Assembly (NCBI RefSeq): GCF_020662345.1
Contig: NZ_VMOA01000001.1
Location: 1 to 64,000 of the forward strand
DNA length: 64,000 nucleotides
Reading direction: 5' to 3'
Source: Methylobacterium sp. W2
GTDB taxonomy: Bacteria > Pseudomonadota > Alphaproteobacteria > Rhizobiales > Beijerinckiaceae
Each line of letters begins with the position of its first letter. The stretch's first letter is position 1. The position numbers and the translations under genes are program-made. The notes beneath the pieces were generated by a model that searched no databases, was not told where the DNA came from, and worked only from the letters and a program-made list of their open reading frames with translations. Positions 54,680-63,756 of this stretch are shown piece after piece.

Positions 54680-54699
54680 TTTGTAACTGTCACAGTGCC

Positions 54700-55491
54700 T
54701 CACGCCTCGATCCGGAGCGTCTCGCCCCGTTCGAGGCGGCCGCCATGGACCACCTCCGCGTAGACCCCGCAATCGGTATGGCCGAGGTGCGCGGAGAGCG
54801 TCCGGGGGATCGCGAGGTCGCGGATGCCGGTCGCCGGATCGACATTCGTCGCCGCGCAGCGCTCCGTCCGCTTGGAGACGAGCAGGCGCACGCCTCCCGC
54901 CGTGGCAAGGACGCGTCCGACGAGGTCGAGTTCGGCGAAGGGGGCGAGGCCGGTGAGGTGAAGGTTGGCGCGGAATCGCAACGGATCGACGGGCACGCCC
55001 ACCATGTCCTCCGTCGCCGCGACACTGGCGAGGTTGAGGAGCGAGACGAAGCCGCGCGCTGAATCGGTGAAGCGGAACCCATCCGGTGCGGTGAGCAGCC
55101 TCGGCGGCCCGCGCAGGGTATCCGCGAATTCGGCACGGAAGAACGCTTCCACCGCCTCGCGCCCCTCCGGGGTCGAGATATCGGCCTCCACGGCGATGCC
55201 GTCCCCCCGGCGGATCGTCAGCACGGAAGTTTCTTCGTCGTAGCGGGTGCCGAGCCGGGCCAGGGCTTCATTCCGCATCAGCATCAGGAACTTGATCTTG
55301 GGCTGATGCTTGGGTGCGGCTGGATCGAAGCCGGACGGTCCGTTCTCGATGGCGAACAGCCGGTCGCCGGGAAAATAGCCTCCCGTCTCCAGTGTCGCTC
55401 CCTCCAGCCCCTCGGGCGAGAGCCCCTTCACAGGGTAGCGGTGGAGCGCTTCAAGGCGCAGTTCGGGGGGGCTCGTCGGCGTTGTGGTCAT
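54700..55491 (-). CDS. MOSC-domain protein (molybdenum cofactor sulfurtransferase-like)
   Basis: The 263-residue protein combines an N-terminal beta-barrel ([21 protein letters not shown]) with a C-terminal MOSC domain. The conserved Cys lies in [16 protein letters not shown] proteins bind molybdopterin and often reduce N-hydroxylated compounds or carry sulfur. The start is ATG 55491. It is divergent from clpB, sharing a 200-base upstream region. Confidence 0.88.
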   Translation of the reverse strand: MTTTPTSPPELRLEALHRYPVKGLSPEGLEGATLETGGYFPGDRLFAIENGPSGFDPAAPKHQPKIKFLMLMRNEALARLGTRYDEETSVLTIRRGDGIAVEADISTPEGREAVEAFFRAEFADTLRGPPRLLTAPDGFRFTDSARGFVSLLNLASVAATEDMVGVPVDPLRFRANLHLTGLAPFAELDLVGRVLATAGGVRLLVSKRTERCAATNVDPATGIRDLAIPRTLSAHLGHTDCGVYAEVVHGGRLERGETLRIEA

Positions 55492-55541
55492 GCCGTCAGC
55501 CTCGCCCGAAGCCATCGTTGCGCGCAAGTCCGTGATCGGGT

Positions 55542-55569
55542 CTTGTGGTGCTCATTTGCAACACTACAT
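55542..55569 (+). promoter_or_regulatory. Candidate heat-shock (RpoH) promoter of clpB
   Basis: CTTG (55542-55545) and CTACAT (55564-55569) are spaced by 18 bases, close to the alphaproteobacterial sigma-32 pattern (CTTG, about 17 bases, CYATNT). It lies 123 bases before the clpB start. One mismatch in the -10 element. Confidence 0.5.
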
Positions 55570-55692
55570 CCTGAACAACCGGCGGCCCTCGCGGCGCCGG
55601 TGTTCCCCGGACCATCCGGTCGGGGAGCGACGTCTCGACGGGGCTGCGCCGCTTGGCGGGCGGTGGATCGTCGGTACGGGGAGAGGAACGAG

Positions 55693-58323
55693 ATGAATTT
55701 CGAGATCTATACCGAACGCGCCTGCGGCTTCGTCCAGGCCGCGCAATCCCTGGCCCTTCGCGAAGGCCATCCGCAATTGCAGCCGGGCCACCTGCTTAAG
55801 GTACTGCTCGACGATCCCGAGGGACTCTGCGCCGGTCTCATCGACCGCGCCGGCGGACAGTCCCGCGTGGCCCTCGCCCAGGTTGAGCAATGGTTGGCCA
55901 AGCAGCCCAAAGTGTCCGGCAACTCGGCGCAGCCGCAGGCGACGCGCGAACTCGTGCGCCTTTTCGACACCGCCGAGACGGCCGCCCAGAAGGCGGGTGA
56001 TTCCTACGTCACCGTGGAGCGCCTGCTCCTGGCCCTCGCCGTGGAGAAGGATACCGAATCCGGCCGGGCACTCGCCGCAGCCGGCGTCACCGCCGCGTCG
56101 CTGAACGCGGCCATCAACGCCCTCCGCAAGGGCCGCACCGCCGACAATGCCACGGCCGAGAACGCCTATGACGCCCTGAAGAAATACGCTCGTGACCTCA
56201 CCGAGGCCGCCCGCGAGGGTAAGCTCGACCCGGTGATCGGCCGCGATGAAGAAATCCGCCGCACCATCCAGGTCCTGTCCCGCCGCACCAAGAACAACCC
56301 GGTGCTGATCGGCGAACCCGGCGTCGGCAAGACCGCCATCGTCGAGGGGCTGGCCCTGCGCATCGTCGATGGCGACGTGCCGGAAAGCCTGAAGGACAAG
56401 AGCCTGCTCGCCCTCGACATGGGTGCGCTGATCGCCGGCGCGAAGTATCGCGGCGAGTTCGAGGAGCGGCTGAAAGGTGTCTTGTCCGAGGTGACCTCGG
56501 CGGCGGGCGGCATTATCCTGTTCATTGACGAGATGCACACCCTGGTGGGCGCTGGCAAGGCGGATGGGGCGATGGACGCCTCAAACCTGCTCAAGCCCGC
56601 TCTGGCGCGCGGCGAGCTCCATTGCGTCGGCGCGACCACCCTCGATGAGTACCGCAAGCATGTGGAGAAGGACGCGGCCCTCGCCCGCCGCTTCCAGCCC
56701 GTCTTCGTGTCCGAACCCACCGTCGAGGATACGGTCTCGATCCTGCGCGGCATCAAGGAGAAGTACGAGCAGCACCACGGCGTGCGCATCCAGGACGCGG
56801 CTCTGGTGGCGGCCGCGACCCTGTCGAACCGCTACATCACCGACCGCTTCCTGCCGGACAAGGCCATCGACCTGATGGACGAGGCCGGCTCGCGCCTGCG
56901 CATGCAGGTCGATTCGAAGCCGGAAGAGCTCGACAACATCGACCGCGAGGTGGTCCGCCTCAAGATCGAGGGCGAGGCGCTGAAGAAGGAGACCGATTCC
57001 GCCTCCCGCGACCGGCTGGTGCGCTTGGAGAAGGAACTGGCCGATCTCGAGGAGCAATCGGCCGTGATCACGTCGCGCTGGAAGGCCGAGAAGGACAAGC
57101 TCGGCGCCGCCGCCGATCTCAAGAAGAAGCTCGACGAGGCCCGGACGGAACTCGCCAACGCCCAGCGCCAGGGTCAGTACCAGCGCGCCGGAGAGCTCGC
57201 CTATGGCGTGATCCCCGGCCTCGAGAAGCAGCTCGCCGAGAACGAGGCTGCCGCCGAATCCGCCGTCGCCCGTGACGGCATGGTGGAGGAGGCGGTGACG
57301 CCGGCCCATATCGCTGGCGTCGTCTCGCGCTGGACCGGCGTGCCGGTGGACAAGATGCTGGAGGGCGAGCGCGAGAAACTGCTTGCCATGGAAGCAGCAC
57401 TCGGGCGCCGTGTCGTCGGCCAGCGCGAGGCGGTGGAGGCGGTGGCCACCGCCGTGCGGCGCGCGCGCGCCGGCCTGCAGGATCCGAACCGGCCGATCGG
57501 CTCGTTCATGTTCCTCGGGCCGACGGGCGTCGGCAAGACCGAGCTGACCAAGGCTCTGGCTGGGTTCCTGTTCGACGACGATACCGCGCTCGTGCGCATC
57601 GACATGTCGGAATACATGGAGAAGCATTCGGTGGCCCGGCTCATCGGCGCGCCTCCGGGCTATGTCGGCTACGAGGAGGGCGGAGCGCTCACCGAGGCCG
57701 TGCGGCGCCGGCCGTATCAGGTCGTGCTGTTCGACGAGATCGAGAAGGCGCATCCGGACGTCTTCAACGTCCTGCTGCAGGTTCTCGATGACGGGCGTCT
57801 CACGGACGGGCAGGGGCGGACGGTGGATTTCCGCAACACGCTCCTGATCATGACCTCGAATCTCGGGTCGGAATATCTGGTGGCGCAGACGGACGGGCAG
57901 GATACGGATGAGGTCCGCGACGAGGTGATGGGCGTGGTCCGCCACCATTTCCGGCCGGAATTCCTCAACCGGATCGACGAGATCATCCTGTTCCACCGTC
58001 TCCGGCGCTCGGAGATGGGGGCGATCGTCGATATCCAGCTCAAGCGGCTGCAGACCCTCCTCGACGAGCGCAAGATCGCCCTCGACGTGGAGCCCGATGC
58101 CCGCGACTGGCTCGCCGACAAGGGCTACGACCCGGCCTACGGGGCGCGCCCGCTCAAGCGCGTGATCCAGAAGGCGGTGCAGGATCGGTTGGCCGAGCAG
58201 CTGCTCGCGGGCCGCATCCATGACGGTGAGGCTGTGCCGGTCCGGCTTGGCCCGTCCGGCCTGATGATCGGCGACGATCCCGGCGTGCCCGAGCGACGCC
58301 CGACCAGCGTCACGCTGAACTGA
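55693..58323 (+). CDS. clpB: ClpB disaggregase (AAA+ chaperone)
   Basis: Rescues aggregated proteins with DnaK. The 876-residue protein has the N-domain (1-145) and AAA module 1 with GEPGVGKT near residue 206. The coiled-coil middle domain covers about 400-525, and AAA module 2 has [10 protein letters not shown] near residue 609. The substrate loop [13 protein letters not shown] is present and the C-terminal D2 small domain follows. All Walker A and B motifs ([20 protein letters not shown]) are intact. The start is ATG 55693 with GAGAGGAAC upstream. The frame is open far upstream but without similarity. A candidate RpoH promoter lies upstream, as expected for a heat-shock gene. Confidence 0.97.
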   Translation: MNFEIYTERACGFVQAAQSLALREGHPQLQPGHLLKVLLDDPEGLCAGLIDRAGGQSRVALAQVEQWLAKQPKVSGNSAQPQATRELVRLFDTAETAAQKAGDSYVTVERLLLALAVEKDTESGRALAAAGVTAASLNAAINALRKGRTADNATAENAYDALKKYARDLTEAAREGKLDPVIGRDEEIRRTIQVLSRRTKNNPVLIGEPGVGKTAIVEGLALRIVDGDVPESLKDKSLLALDMGALIAGAKYRGEFEERLKGVLSEVTSAAGGIILFIDEMHTLVGAGKADGAMDASNLLKPALARGELHCVGATTLDEYRKHVEKDAALARRFQPVFVSEPTVEDTVSILRGIKEKYEQHHGVRIQDAALVAAATLSNRYITDRFLPDKAIDLMDEAGSRLRMQVDSKPEELDNIDREVVRLKIEGEALKKETDSASRDRLVRLEKELADLEEQSAVITSRWKAEKDKLGAAADLKKKLDEARTELANAQRQGQYQRAGELAYGVIPGLEKQLAENEAAAESAVARDGMVEEAVTPAHIAGVVSRWTGVPVDKMLEGEREKLLAMEAALGRRVVGQREAVEAVATAVRRARAGLQDPNRPIGSFMFLGPTGVGKTELTKALAGFLFDDDTALVRIDMSEYMEKHSVARLIGAPPGYVGYEEGGALTEAVRRRPYQVVLFDEIEKAHPDVFNVLLQVLDDGRLTDGQGRTVDFRNTLLIMTSNLGSEYLVAQTDGQDTDEVRDEVMGVVRHHFRPEFLNRIDEIILFHRLRRSEMGAIVDIQLKRLQTLLDERKIALDVEPDARDWLADKGYDPAYGARPLKRVIQKAVQDRLAEQLLAGRIHDGEAVPVRLGPSGLMIGDDPGVPERRPTSVTLN

Positions 58324-58344
58324 GACCCGGCCCGTCTCACGGCT

Positions 58345-58365
58345 CCGGCGGGTTCGTCCCGCCGG
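58345..58365 (+). terminator. Terminator candidate after clpB
   Basis: CCGGCGGG and CCCGCCGG pair around TTCGT, 21 bases after the clpB stop. The gene at 58444-58800 converges on it. Confidence 0.55.
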
Positions 58366-58443
58366 GGCCGGTCAGGCGGCCGCCATCTCCGGTAATATTC
58401 TCCAAAGAAACGAATGCATGCACGACGCGAAGCGTGGCGACGA

Positions 58444-58800
58444 TCAGCGACCCGAGCCGCGTAGCGCCATCTTCACCCGCTGTTCGAGCAGGTTCCACCG
58501 CGCCGACAACCCGGTCGTCACGCAGCCACCATAGGTCTGGCCCACGAAGAACCCCTGCGCGGCCCGGTTTCGGCAATCGAGCACCGGTGGCAGCGCCAGG
58601 ACGAGGAGGACGGCGCCGGCTATCGCCGTGATGCTGGCGAGGAGGCCGAACAGCCAGGCCAGCGGCGAGCCGTAGGCCTTCCTCCCACCATCATCATGAG
58701 CGGACACCCTCCCGTCGGTGAGATCACGGGCCATCCCGTCCGCATTGGGGCGGCGGTCGCGGAGGATCTCCAGGGGTGATTTGCTCGCCGGTTTCGTCAC
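58444..58800 (-). CDS. Hypothetical single-pass membrane protein
   Basis: A 118-residue protein with one hydrophobic segment (LFGLLASITAIAGAVLLVLALPPVL, around residues 54-78). The N-terminus is polar, and the short C-terminal part contains two Cys (VLDCRNRAAQG; YGGCVTTG). The GTG start at 58800 has a GGAAGAGAG ribosome site. I do not recognise a family. It lies between clpB and the AtoE-type gene. Confidence 0.65.
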   Translation of the reverse strand: MTKPASKSPLEILRDRRPNADGMARDLTDGRVSAHDDGGRKAYGSPLAWLFGLLASITAIAGAVLLVLALPPVLDCRNRAAQGFFVGQTYGGCVTTGLSARWNLLEQRVKMALRGSGR

Positions 58801-58988
58801 TCGCTCTCTTCCCGAAGGATCACCGAGATCTTTTAAACGTACAGGGCTGAAGGAAGATTGAAGGGAAGGCATCTTCGTCACCTTTGCCTGGTGACAAGCG
58901 AAAATGCTGGGCTTGAGCCGGTGCGATGTTTGAGCAACATGCAGGGCACCAGCTTGGTTGGCCAAGCCGGATAGCGGTGGGATCACAG

Positions 58989-60485
58989 ATGTCGGCATCC
59001 AATCCAGATTCCCGCAATCCAGATTCCCGCAAGCCCGTGCCGCTCCAGCCAACGATTGGCCGCCCTGCGACCGAGGGCGCAACCGACGGGGCCCTGTCCC
59101 GCCTCGGCATCCGCTTCACGGTCTGGGCCGAGCGCTGGTTTCCCGACGCGTTCATCTTCGTGGCCATCGCCGTGGTGATCGTGGCGCTGGGTGCGCTGGC
59201 CAACGGCGCGCCCGCGATGACCGTGGCCAAGAGCTTCGGCGACGGCTTCTGGAGCCTGATCCCCTTCACCATGCAGATGGCCTTCGTCACCATCGGCGGC
59301 TACGTGGTGGCGACCGCGCCTCCGGTGCAGCGGCTGATCGACCGGCTCGCCCTGGTGCCGAAGACCGGCCGGGGCGCTGTCGGCTTCGTGGCGGCGGCGA
59401 CGATGCTGTCGTCGTTCCTGAGCTGGGGCCTCAGCCTGATCTTCGGTGGCCTTCTCGCTCGCGCTCTCGCCCGCCGCACCGAACTCCGCATGGACTACCG
59501 GGCCGCGGGTGCCGCCGCCTATCTCGGCCTCGGCGCCACCTGGGCCATGGGCCTCAGCTCATCGGCTGCGCAGCTCCAGGCCAATCCGAAGAGCCTGCCG
59601 CCGAGCCTGCTGCCGATCACCGGCGTGATCCCGTTCAGCGAGACGATCTTCCTGTGGCAGTCGATGCTGATCGCCCTGATCCTCTTCGTGATCTCGATCA
59701 TCATCGCTTACGTCTCGGCGCCTCAGCCCGCCACTGCCGTGACGGCCGACGACCTCGGCCTTGACGTCTCGCGCGACACGCCGGACCAGTCCCGGCCGCA
59801 GCAGCCCTCGGAATGGCTCGAACATTCGCCGATCCTGACCCTGCTCCTCGTCGTCATCGCCGGCGGCTGGCTCTACCAGGAATTCGCGCGCCAATCCTGG
59901 ATCACCGCGATCTCGAACCTCAACACCTACAACCTGCTGTTCCTCACCCTCGGCCTGCTGCTGCATTGGCGGCCGCGGAACTTCCTCGCCTCCGTGGCCA
60001 AGGCGGTGCCGGCGACGGCCGGCGTGCTGATCCAGTTCCCGCTCTACGCGGCGATCAGCGCCATGCTCACCAACGCCAAGAACGCGGGCGGCACCTCGGT
60101 CTCGGACGTGATCACCCACGCGTTCGTGGCATTGAACACCACGGGCAGCTTCCCGATCTCCATGGGCGTCTATTCGGCGGTGCTCGGCTTCTTCGTGCCG
60201 TCCGGCGGCGGTAAGTGGCTGCTGGAAGCGCCCTACGTCATGCAGGCGGCCAACGAGCTGCAGGTCCATCTCGGCTGGGCCGTGATGATCTACAACGCTG
60301 CCGAGGCACTGCCGAACCTGATCAACCCGTTCTGGATGCTGCCCCTTCTCGGCATCCTCGGCCTGAAAGCCCGCGACATCGTCGGGTTCAGCTTCCTTCA
60401 GCTCATCATCCACCTGCCGGTGGTGCTGTTCCTGCTCTGGGCGCTGGCCTTCACGCTGACGTATCACCCGCCGGTGATGCCGTAG
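58989..60485 (+). CDS. atoE: Short-chain fatty acid transporter, AtoE family
   Basis: The 498-residue membrane protein takes up or releases short-chain fatty acids such as butyrate or acetoacetate. About 12 hydrophobic segments are visible, and family text such as FGDGFWSLIPFTMQMAFVTIGGY (in part), SSFLSWGLSLIFGG and FVPSGGGKWLLEAPYV appears. The N-terminal 30 residues are polar and contain a 15-bp in-frame tandem duplication (NPDSR twice). The start is ATG 58989; an earlier in-frame ATG at 58926 is unlikely. It fits the acetoacetate/hydroxybutyrate theme of the window. Confidence 0.92.
   Translation: MSASNPDSRNPDSRKPVPLQPTIGRPATEGATDGALSRLGIRFTVWAERWFPDAFIFVAIAVVIVALGALANGAPAMTVAKSFGDGFWSLIPFTMQMAFVTIGGYVVATAPPVQRLIDRLALVPKTGRGAVGFVAAATMLSSFLSWGLSLIFGGLLARALARRTELRMDYRAAGAAAYLGLGATWAMGLSSSAAQLQANPKSLPPSLLPITGVIPFSETIFLWQSMLIALILFVISIIIAYVSAPQPATAVTADDLGLDVSRDTPDQSRPQQPSEWLEHSPILTLLLVVIAGGWLYQEFARQSWITAISNLNTYNLLFLTLGLLLHWRPRNFLASVAKAVPATAGVLIQFPLYAAISAMLTNAKNAGGTSVSDVITHAFVALNTTGSFPISMGVYSAVLGFFVPSGGGKWLLEAPYVMQAANELQVHLGWAVMIYNAAEALPNLINPFWMLPLLGILGLKARDIVGFSFLQLIIHLPVVLFLLWALAFTLTYHPPVMP
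59001..59030 (+). repeat. Perfect 15-bp tandem duplication inside the AtoE-type gene
   Basis: AATCCAGATTCCCGC is present twice with no gap (59001-59015, 59016-59030). It duplicates five codons (Asn-Pro-Asp-Ser-Arg) in the polar N-terminus and keeps the reading frame. It looks like a recent slippage event. Confidence 0.85.
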
Positions 60486-60502
60486 GGATTATCCTACCTT
60501 TT
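60482..60502 (+). terminator. Weak terminator candidate after the AtoE-type gene
   Basis: GTAGG (60482-60486) pairs with CCTAC (60493-60497) and is followed by CTTTTC. The stem is short and overlaps the stop codon. Confidence 0.35.
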
Positions 60503-60606
60503 CAGGGCGTGGAAGGTTCGGAAAGGGGGCAACTCCTCCGAAAGGTGCATCCTCGCCCGTTTCATGCCGTTTGCCGATGTCACGAAAAAGGGCTTAGCCC
60601 GCTACC

Positions 60607-60617
60607 TTATCGGTTAA
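60607..60617 (+). repeat. Left copy of an 11-bp direct repeat flanking the low-GC gene
   Basis: TTATCGGTTAA occurs here and again at 62363-62373 in the same orientation. The two copies bracket the low-GC gene at 60638-62044 and its AT-rich leader. Confidence 0.5.
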
Positions 60618-60637
60618 TCTACGGAAGACGGGAGAGC

Positions 60638-62044
60638 CTATACGCATCGTGCAGCGGGTTTCGCGAGAATGTTCGTGGCGACGCTCTTCAACTGCTGATC
60701 CGGAGAAGTAACAACCCTCGGCTGCATCCACATGAAGCTGTTCTCGTAGAGGCAATCGCAGAAGGAGCGGACTTCGTCAAATATCCATACGCGCGACGGA
60801 ATTTCACCATTCCAGACGGTCATCGATCGATAATGGTCGTCGAACTCGCGCAAACACGGGGGAACATCTGTGTAATGCTCCCATTGATAACCATCGTACC
60901 TGTCGACGATGGCTTGACCAAGAAACGTGGCAAGATCGAATATCACGTTCTCTGTGCGCCAGTGTCCATCCCATATAGGATCGTGCGTCAGATAGGCTGC
61001 GCCGGTTTCGCTGACCTTGAGAAAGGCGCCGTATTGCCAAATCCACTGATCCAGGTTCTTGATACCCTGGTCGCTATTATCGATTGCAGCCTGAAACGAG
61101 TGGAGGAACGTCTTTAGATTTCCAATTCGCTCATCTTTCGTAGCGAGAAAATGTCGGACGTTCGCTTCGGCTTGCTCGTCGGTAAGTGCCGGTGGATACC
61201 CGGCAAATCGCGGTGAGTAGACCGGATAGTCAATGACGGACGAACGAAGGCGACGTTTTGATCGCCAGAATCGGACATGCGTCATCGGCTCTGGCTTGGC
61301 GGCAGAAGGACCTACGTAAAAGTTGGAGACTTCCAACGGCTCTCCGTTGATCTCGGCAATGAATTCATCCGTTATCTCAACATATTCGTCCAAAATTTTG
61401 CCATTCGTTGCAGTTGCGATGAGAGCCACATTGTAGCCGTCGTCCGCGAGAACAAGCCGAAGATTTAGGGATGGAAAAATTCGTGACACGTGACCGATCA
61501 GGGGATGGATGGTGACGCTCTTCGTAGACAGCCTTATCGTCAGCTCAGTCGTGCTGTCGTGCCAGAGATTAAAAGACAGGACGAGAGAATCCATCTCTTC
61601 GTAACTGCCACCCCAATTTGCGGTCTGCCATTCTTGGCGCGACCATTCGCCCGTCCGTTCATATGCCGAGAGTGCTGCTCGACCCACTTCCAGAACCGCC
61701 GGATCGTTTTCGCGAAGCCACGTCGTCAGGCTGTCGTGATCCATCAGACCCAGGTCTTGAGCGCCCTCGGTCTCTAAGACGCTGATCGGCGCTAGACCGA
61801 GGGCCAACGTTTGGGGCGACGATCTGGGACGACATGTCAGCGCTTCGACTCCCACATTCACGTCTTGGCCGAGGCGCCCGATGGCGGAGCCGTCTGGGAG
61901 GTCCGTCGGCGTAGGAGCAATTCGCTCGAAAGCAAAACCGATTGGAATATCGTCGTTACCGATGTCAATACACCGGTCGATAAATTCTCTAATAGTGCTG
62001 CTCGCTCCTAGAACCGATAATTTATGTTCATAGTATACACCCAT
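60638..62044 (-). CDS. Unknown protein of lower GC content, possibly acquired
   Basis: A 468-residue soluble protein with base composition clearly lower in G+C than its neighbours. Residues about 1-220 vaguely resemble the Api92/DUF1281 fold: a start IREFIDRCIDI, GFAFERIAPTPTDLPDG, WQTANWGGSYEEMD, and a strand pair LTIRLSTKSVTIHPLIGHVSRIFP, shown in parts. Residues about 290-468 are Trp/Tyr/Asp-rich (LDQWIWQYGAFLKV, GYQWEHYTDVPP), reminiscent of immunity or phage-associated proteins. No catalytic motif is evident. ATG 62044 is followed by similarity-poor sequence, so the start is tentative. An 11-bp direct repeat brackets the gene. The function is unknown. Confidence 0.75.
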   Translation of the reverse strand: MGVYYEHKLSVLGASSTIREFIDRCIDIGNDDIPIGFAFERIAPTPTDLPDGSAIGRLGQDVNVGVEALTCRPRSSPQTLALGLAPISVLETEGAQDLGLMDHDSLTTWLRENDPAVLEVGRAALSAYERTGEWSRQEWQTANWGGSYEEMDSLVLSFNLWHDSTTELTIRLSTKSVTIHPLIGHVSRIFPSLNLRLVLADDGYNVALIATATNGKILDEYVEITDEFIAEINGEPLEVSNFYVGPSAAKPEPMTHVRFWRSKRRLRSSVIDYPVYSPRFAGYPPALTDEQAEANVRHFLATKDERIGNLKTFLHSFQAAIDNSDQGIKNLDQWIWQYGAFLKVSETGAAYLTHDPIWDGHWRTENVIFDLATFLGQAIVDRYDGYQWEHYTDVPPCLREFDDHYRSMTVWNGEIPSRVWIFDEVRSFCDCLYENSFMWMQPRVVTSPDQQLKSVATNILAKPAARCV

Positions 62045-62537
62045 CACGACGACTCCGAATGGGAAGCACCGTATATATAAAATATAGCACGCATTTTTGT
62101 TGGACTTATAGAGGCAGTGCGCTGTACGCGCGAGCTCGTGATATTTATTTGACTTGTGGGCTTCGCCATTTGTATCAGTCGGGCAGGAAGGACGCCATGA
62201 TGCGAGTGATGTATCCACCAGCTAAAGCTCCGAGGAAGCCTTAATCGTAAAATGGCAAGCCAGCCGGCGTGGGCAGCCTTGATGCAGACGCTGAGACGCC
62301 GCCGGGCATAGCTTCCACAGGGAACGGAAGACCCTCCCGATGTTGCCCCGTTACCATTGCCTTTATCGGTTAAGTGGACTCATCGGATGATGTCCGCTCG
62401 CCCATGGCTTTCCGGCCATGCGGGCATCTGCGGCCTCGTGCGGGCGTGAGGTCGAAATCCAAAAGGCCTCGGTCGCTCATGGTCCAGGGGTTATCCCGGT
62501 TCGTCAGCGTACGAGCGTTTCGATTCACGCGGAAGTT
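62045..62537. other. AT-rich leader and spacer of the low-GC gene
   Basis: 493 bases without a convincing gene. The part nearest the low-GC gene (62045-62200) is AT-rich and probably contains its promoter. From about 62250 the composition returns to normal. The right copy of the 11-bp direct repeat is at 62363-62373. A 9-bp match (ACGGAAGAC) also occurs at 60621-60629 and 62324-62332. Confidence 0.6.
62363..62373 (+). repeat. Right copy of the 11-bp direct repeat
   Basis: TTATCGGTTAA, identical to 60607-60617. It could be a target-site duplication or attachment remnant, or a chance match. Confidence 0.5.
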
Positions 62538-62918
62538 TCAGCCGCGTCGCATTGGAACGAACGCCGCGATTCCCGCCACAAGCCATCCCCCCATCAGCAG
62601 AACCCCACCGGTCGGCGCAGCCATGGGAAAGAGCGGGATGCCCTGAAGCGCACGCAGCGCGAGGTCGCCCGAGAACAGGATAAGGCCGAGAACCAGAGCG
62701 AAGGCGGCGATGCGGGTCGTCAGACGGTGCGTGGCGCCCATGCCGACCAGAGCCACGAGGCCGATCACGGCGGGCGCGTGGAACAGCAGGAAATGCGCCG
62801 CCGTCTTGAGGCTGTCGGCGCCTGGGATATGGGCCGCCGCAGCGCTTGCCGCGACGCCGAGCAGGCCGGCCAGCGCGCCGAGCGCCAGCAGGATGCGGTC
62901 GGGCAGGGCGAGAATCAT
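62538..62918 (-). CDS. DUF423 family membrane protein
   Basis: A 126-residue protein with four hydrophobic helices. The family pattern is visible in the first helix followed by AAAHIPGADSLKTAAHFLLFHAPAV, in parts, and in LFSGDLALRAL and PTGGVLLMGGW. DUF423 proteins are small inner-membrane proteins of unknown function. The ATG overlaps the stop of engB (ATGA), so the two are translationally coupled. Confidence 0.9.
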   Translation of the reverse strand: MILALPDRILLALGALAGLLGVAASAAAAHIPGADSLKTAAHFLLFHAPAVIGLVALVGMGATHRLTTRIAAFALVLGLILFSGDLALRALQGIPLFPMAAPTGGVLLMGGWLVAGIAAFVPMRRG

Positions 62919-63565
62919 GCGCCGCGCTCGGACAGGAGCCGGGCGACGCTGGCACGCAGTTCCGGCACGCCGCGGTCGTCGCGGCTCGAGGTGAGCAGGA
63001 TCTCAGGGTAGGCGGCGGGGCGCTTGGCAATGGCAGAGCGGATGCCGGCGATGCGCGCCTCGATCTCGGCCTTCTTCAGGGCGTCGCCCTTGGTCAGGAC
63101 GATCTGGTAGCTCACGGCAGCCTTGTCGAGCCCGTCGAGCACATCGGTGTCTATGCTCTTCAGCCCGTGGCGGGAATCGATCAGCATAAAGACGCGGGCG
63201 AGGTTGGCGCGGCCCTTCAGGTAATCGTGGATCAGGTCGGTCCAGGCCTCGACCTTGGTCCTCTCCACCGCCGCGTAGCCGTAGCCGGGCATGTCCACCA
63301 GGGTGAGACGGCCGCCGATATCGAAGAAGTTGAGCTGCTGCGTCCGCCCCGGCGTGTGCGACGTCCGCGCCAGGGTGTTGCGGCCGGTCAGTGCGTTGAC
63401 GAGGCTCGACTTGCCGACATTCGAGCGGCCGGCGAAGGCGATCTCGACGCCTTTCATCGGCGGCAGGGCAGCGACGGTGGGCGCGGAAGACAGGAAGTCC
63501 GCGACCCCGGCGAACAGCAGGCGGCCGGATTCGAGGAGGGCCGCGTCGGCTTCGGGTTGGGACAT
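62915..63565 (-). CDS. engB: Ribosome-biogenesis GTPase EngB (YihA/YsxC)
   Basis: A small GTPase needed for large-subunit assembly. The 216-residue protein has G1 GRSNVGKSSLVN, G2 with TSHTPGRTQQLNFF, G3 DMPGYGYA, G4 TKGD and G5 SSR. The length and all motifs match the family. ATG 63565 (MSQPEADAAL) is used. It lies downstream of yidC, as in many alphaproteobacteria, and is coupled to the DUF423 gene. In many relatives argB is the next gene; here it is at 52757-53668. Confidence 0.95.
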   Translation of the reverse strand: MSQPEADAALLESGRLLFAGVADFLSSAPTVAALPPMKGVEIAFAGRSNVGKSSLVNALTGRNTLARTSHTPGRTQQLNFFDIGGRLTLVDMPGYGYAAVERTKVEAWTDLIHDYLKGRANLARVFMLIDSRHGLKSIDTDVLDGLDKAAVSYQIVLTKGDALKKAEIEARIAGIRSAIAKRPAAYPEILLTSSRDDRGVPELRASVARLLSERGA

Positions 63566-63612
63566 GGTGCGGCTCCGGCGGCGGGCTCTGGTCGGGATGT
63601 CCCACCTCACCA

Positions 63613-63723
63613 CCTCATCCTGAGGTGCCTTCGTGAAACGAAGGCCTCGAAGGAGGCCTCCATGGCCCTGTGCGGGTCCTGGAAACCTCTTTCGAGGCCG
63701 CTGCGCGGCACCTCAGGATGAGG
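63613..63723. repeat. Long-arm inverted repeat between yidC and engB
   Basis: CCTCATCCTGAGGTGCC (63613-63629) is exactly inverted at 63707-63723. The 77 bases between contain a second hairpin, CCTTCG/CGAAGG (63628-63644), and a GGCCTC-rich core. The unit resembles the dispersed palindromic CCTCATCCTGAGG elements that I recall from Rhizobiales intergenic regions. It lies within the yidC-engB spacer (63566-63756), which has no other gene. Confidence 0.75.
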
Positions 63724-63756
63724 GCATCGGTAGGAACTCGCCCGAAAATGGACGGC

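Noticed and set aside
61277..62244. Short plus-strand frames over the low-GC gene
   Set aside because: They are broken and unlike proteins; the minus-strand frame of 468 codons is continuous and protein-like.
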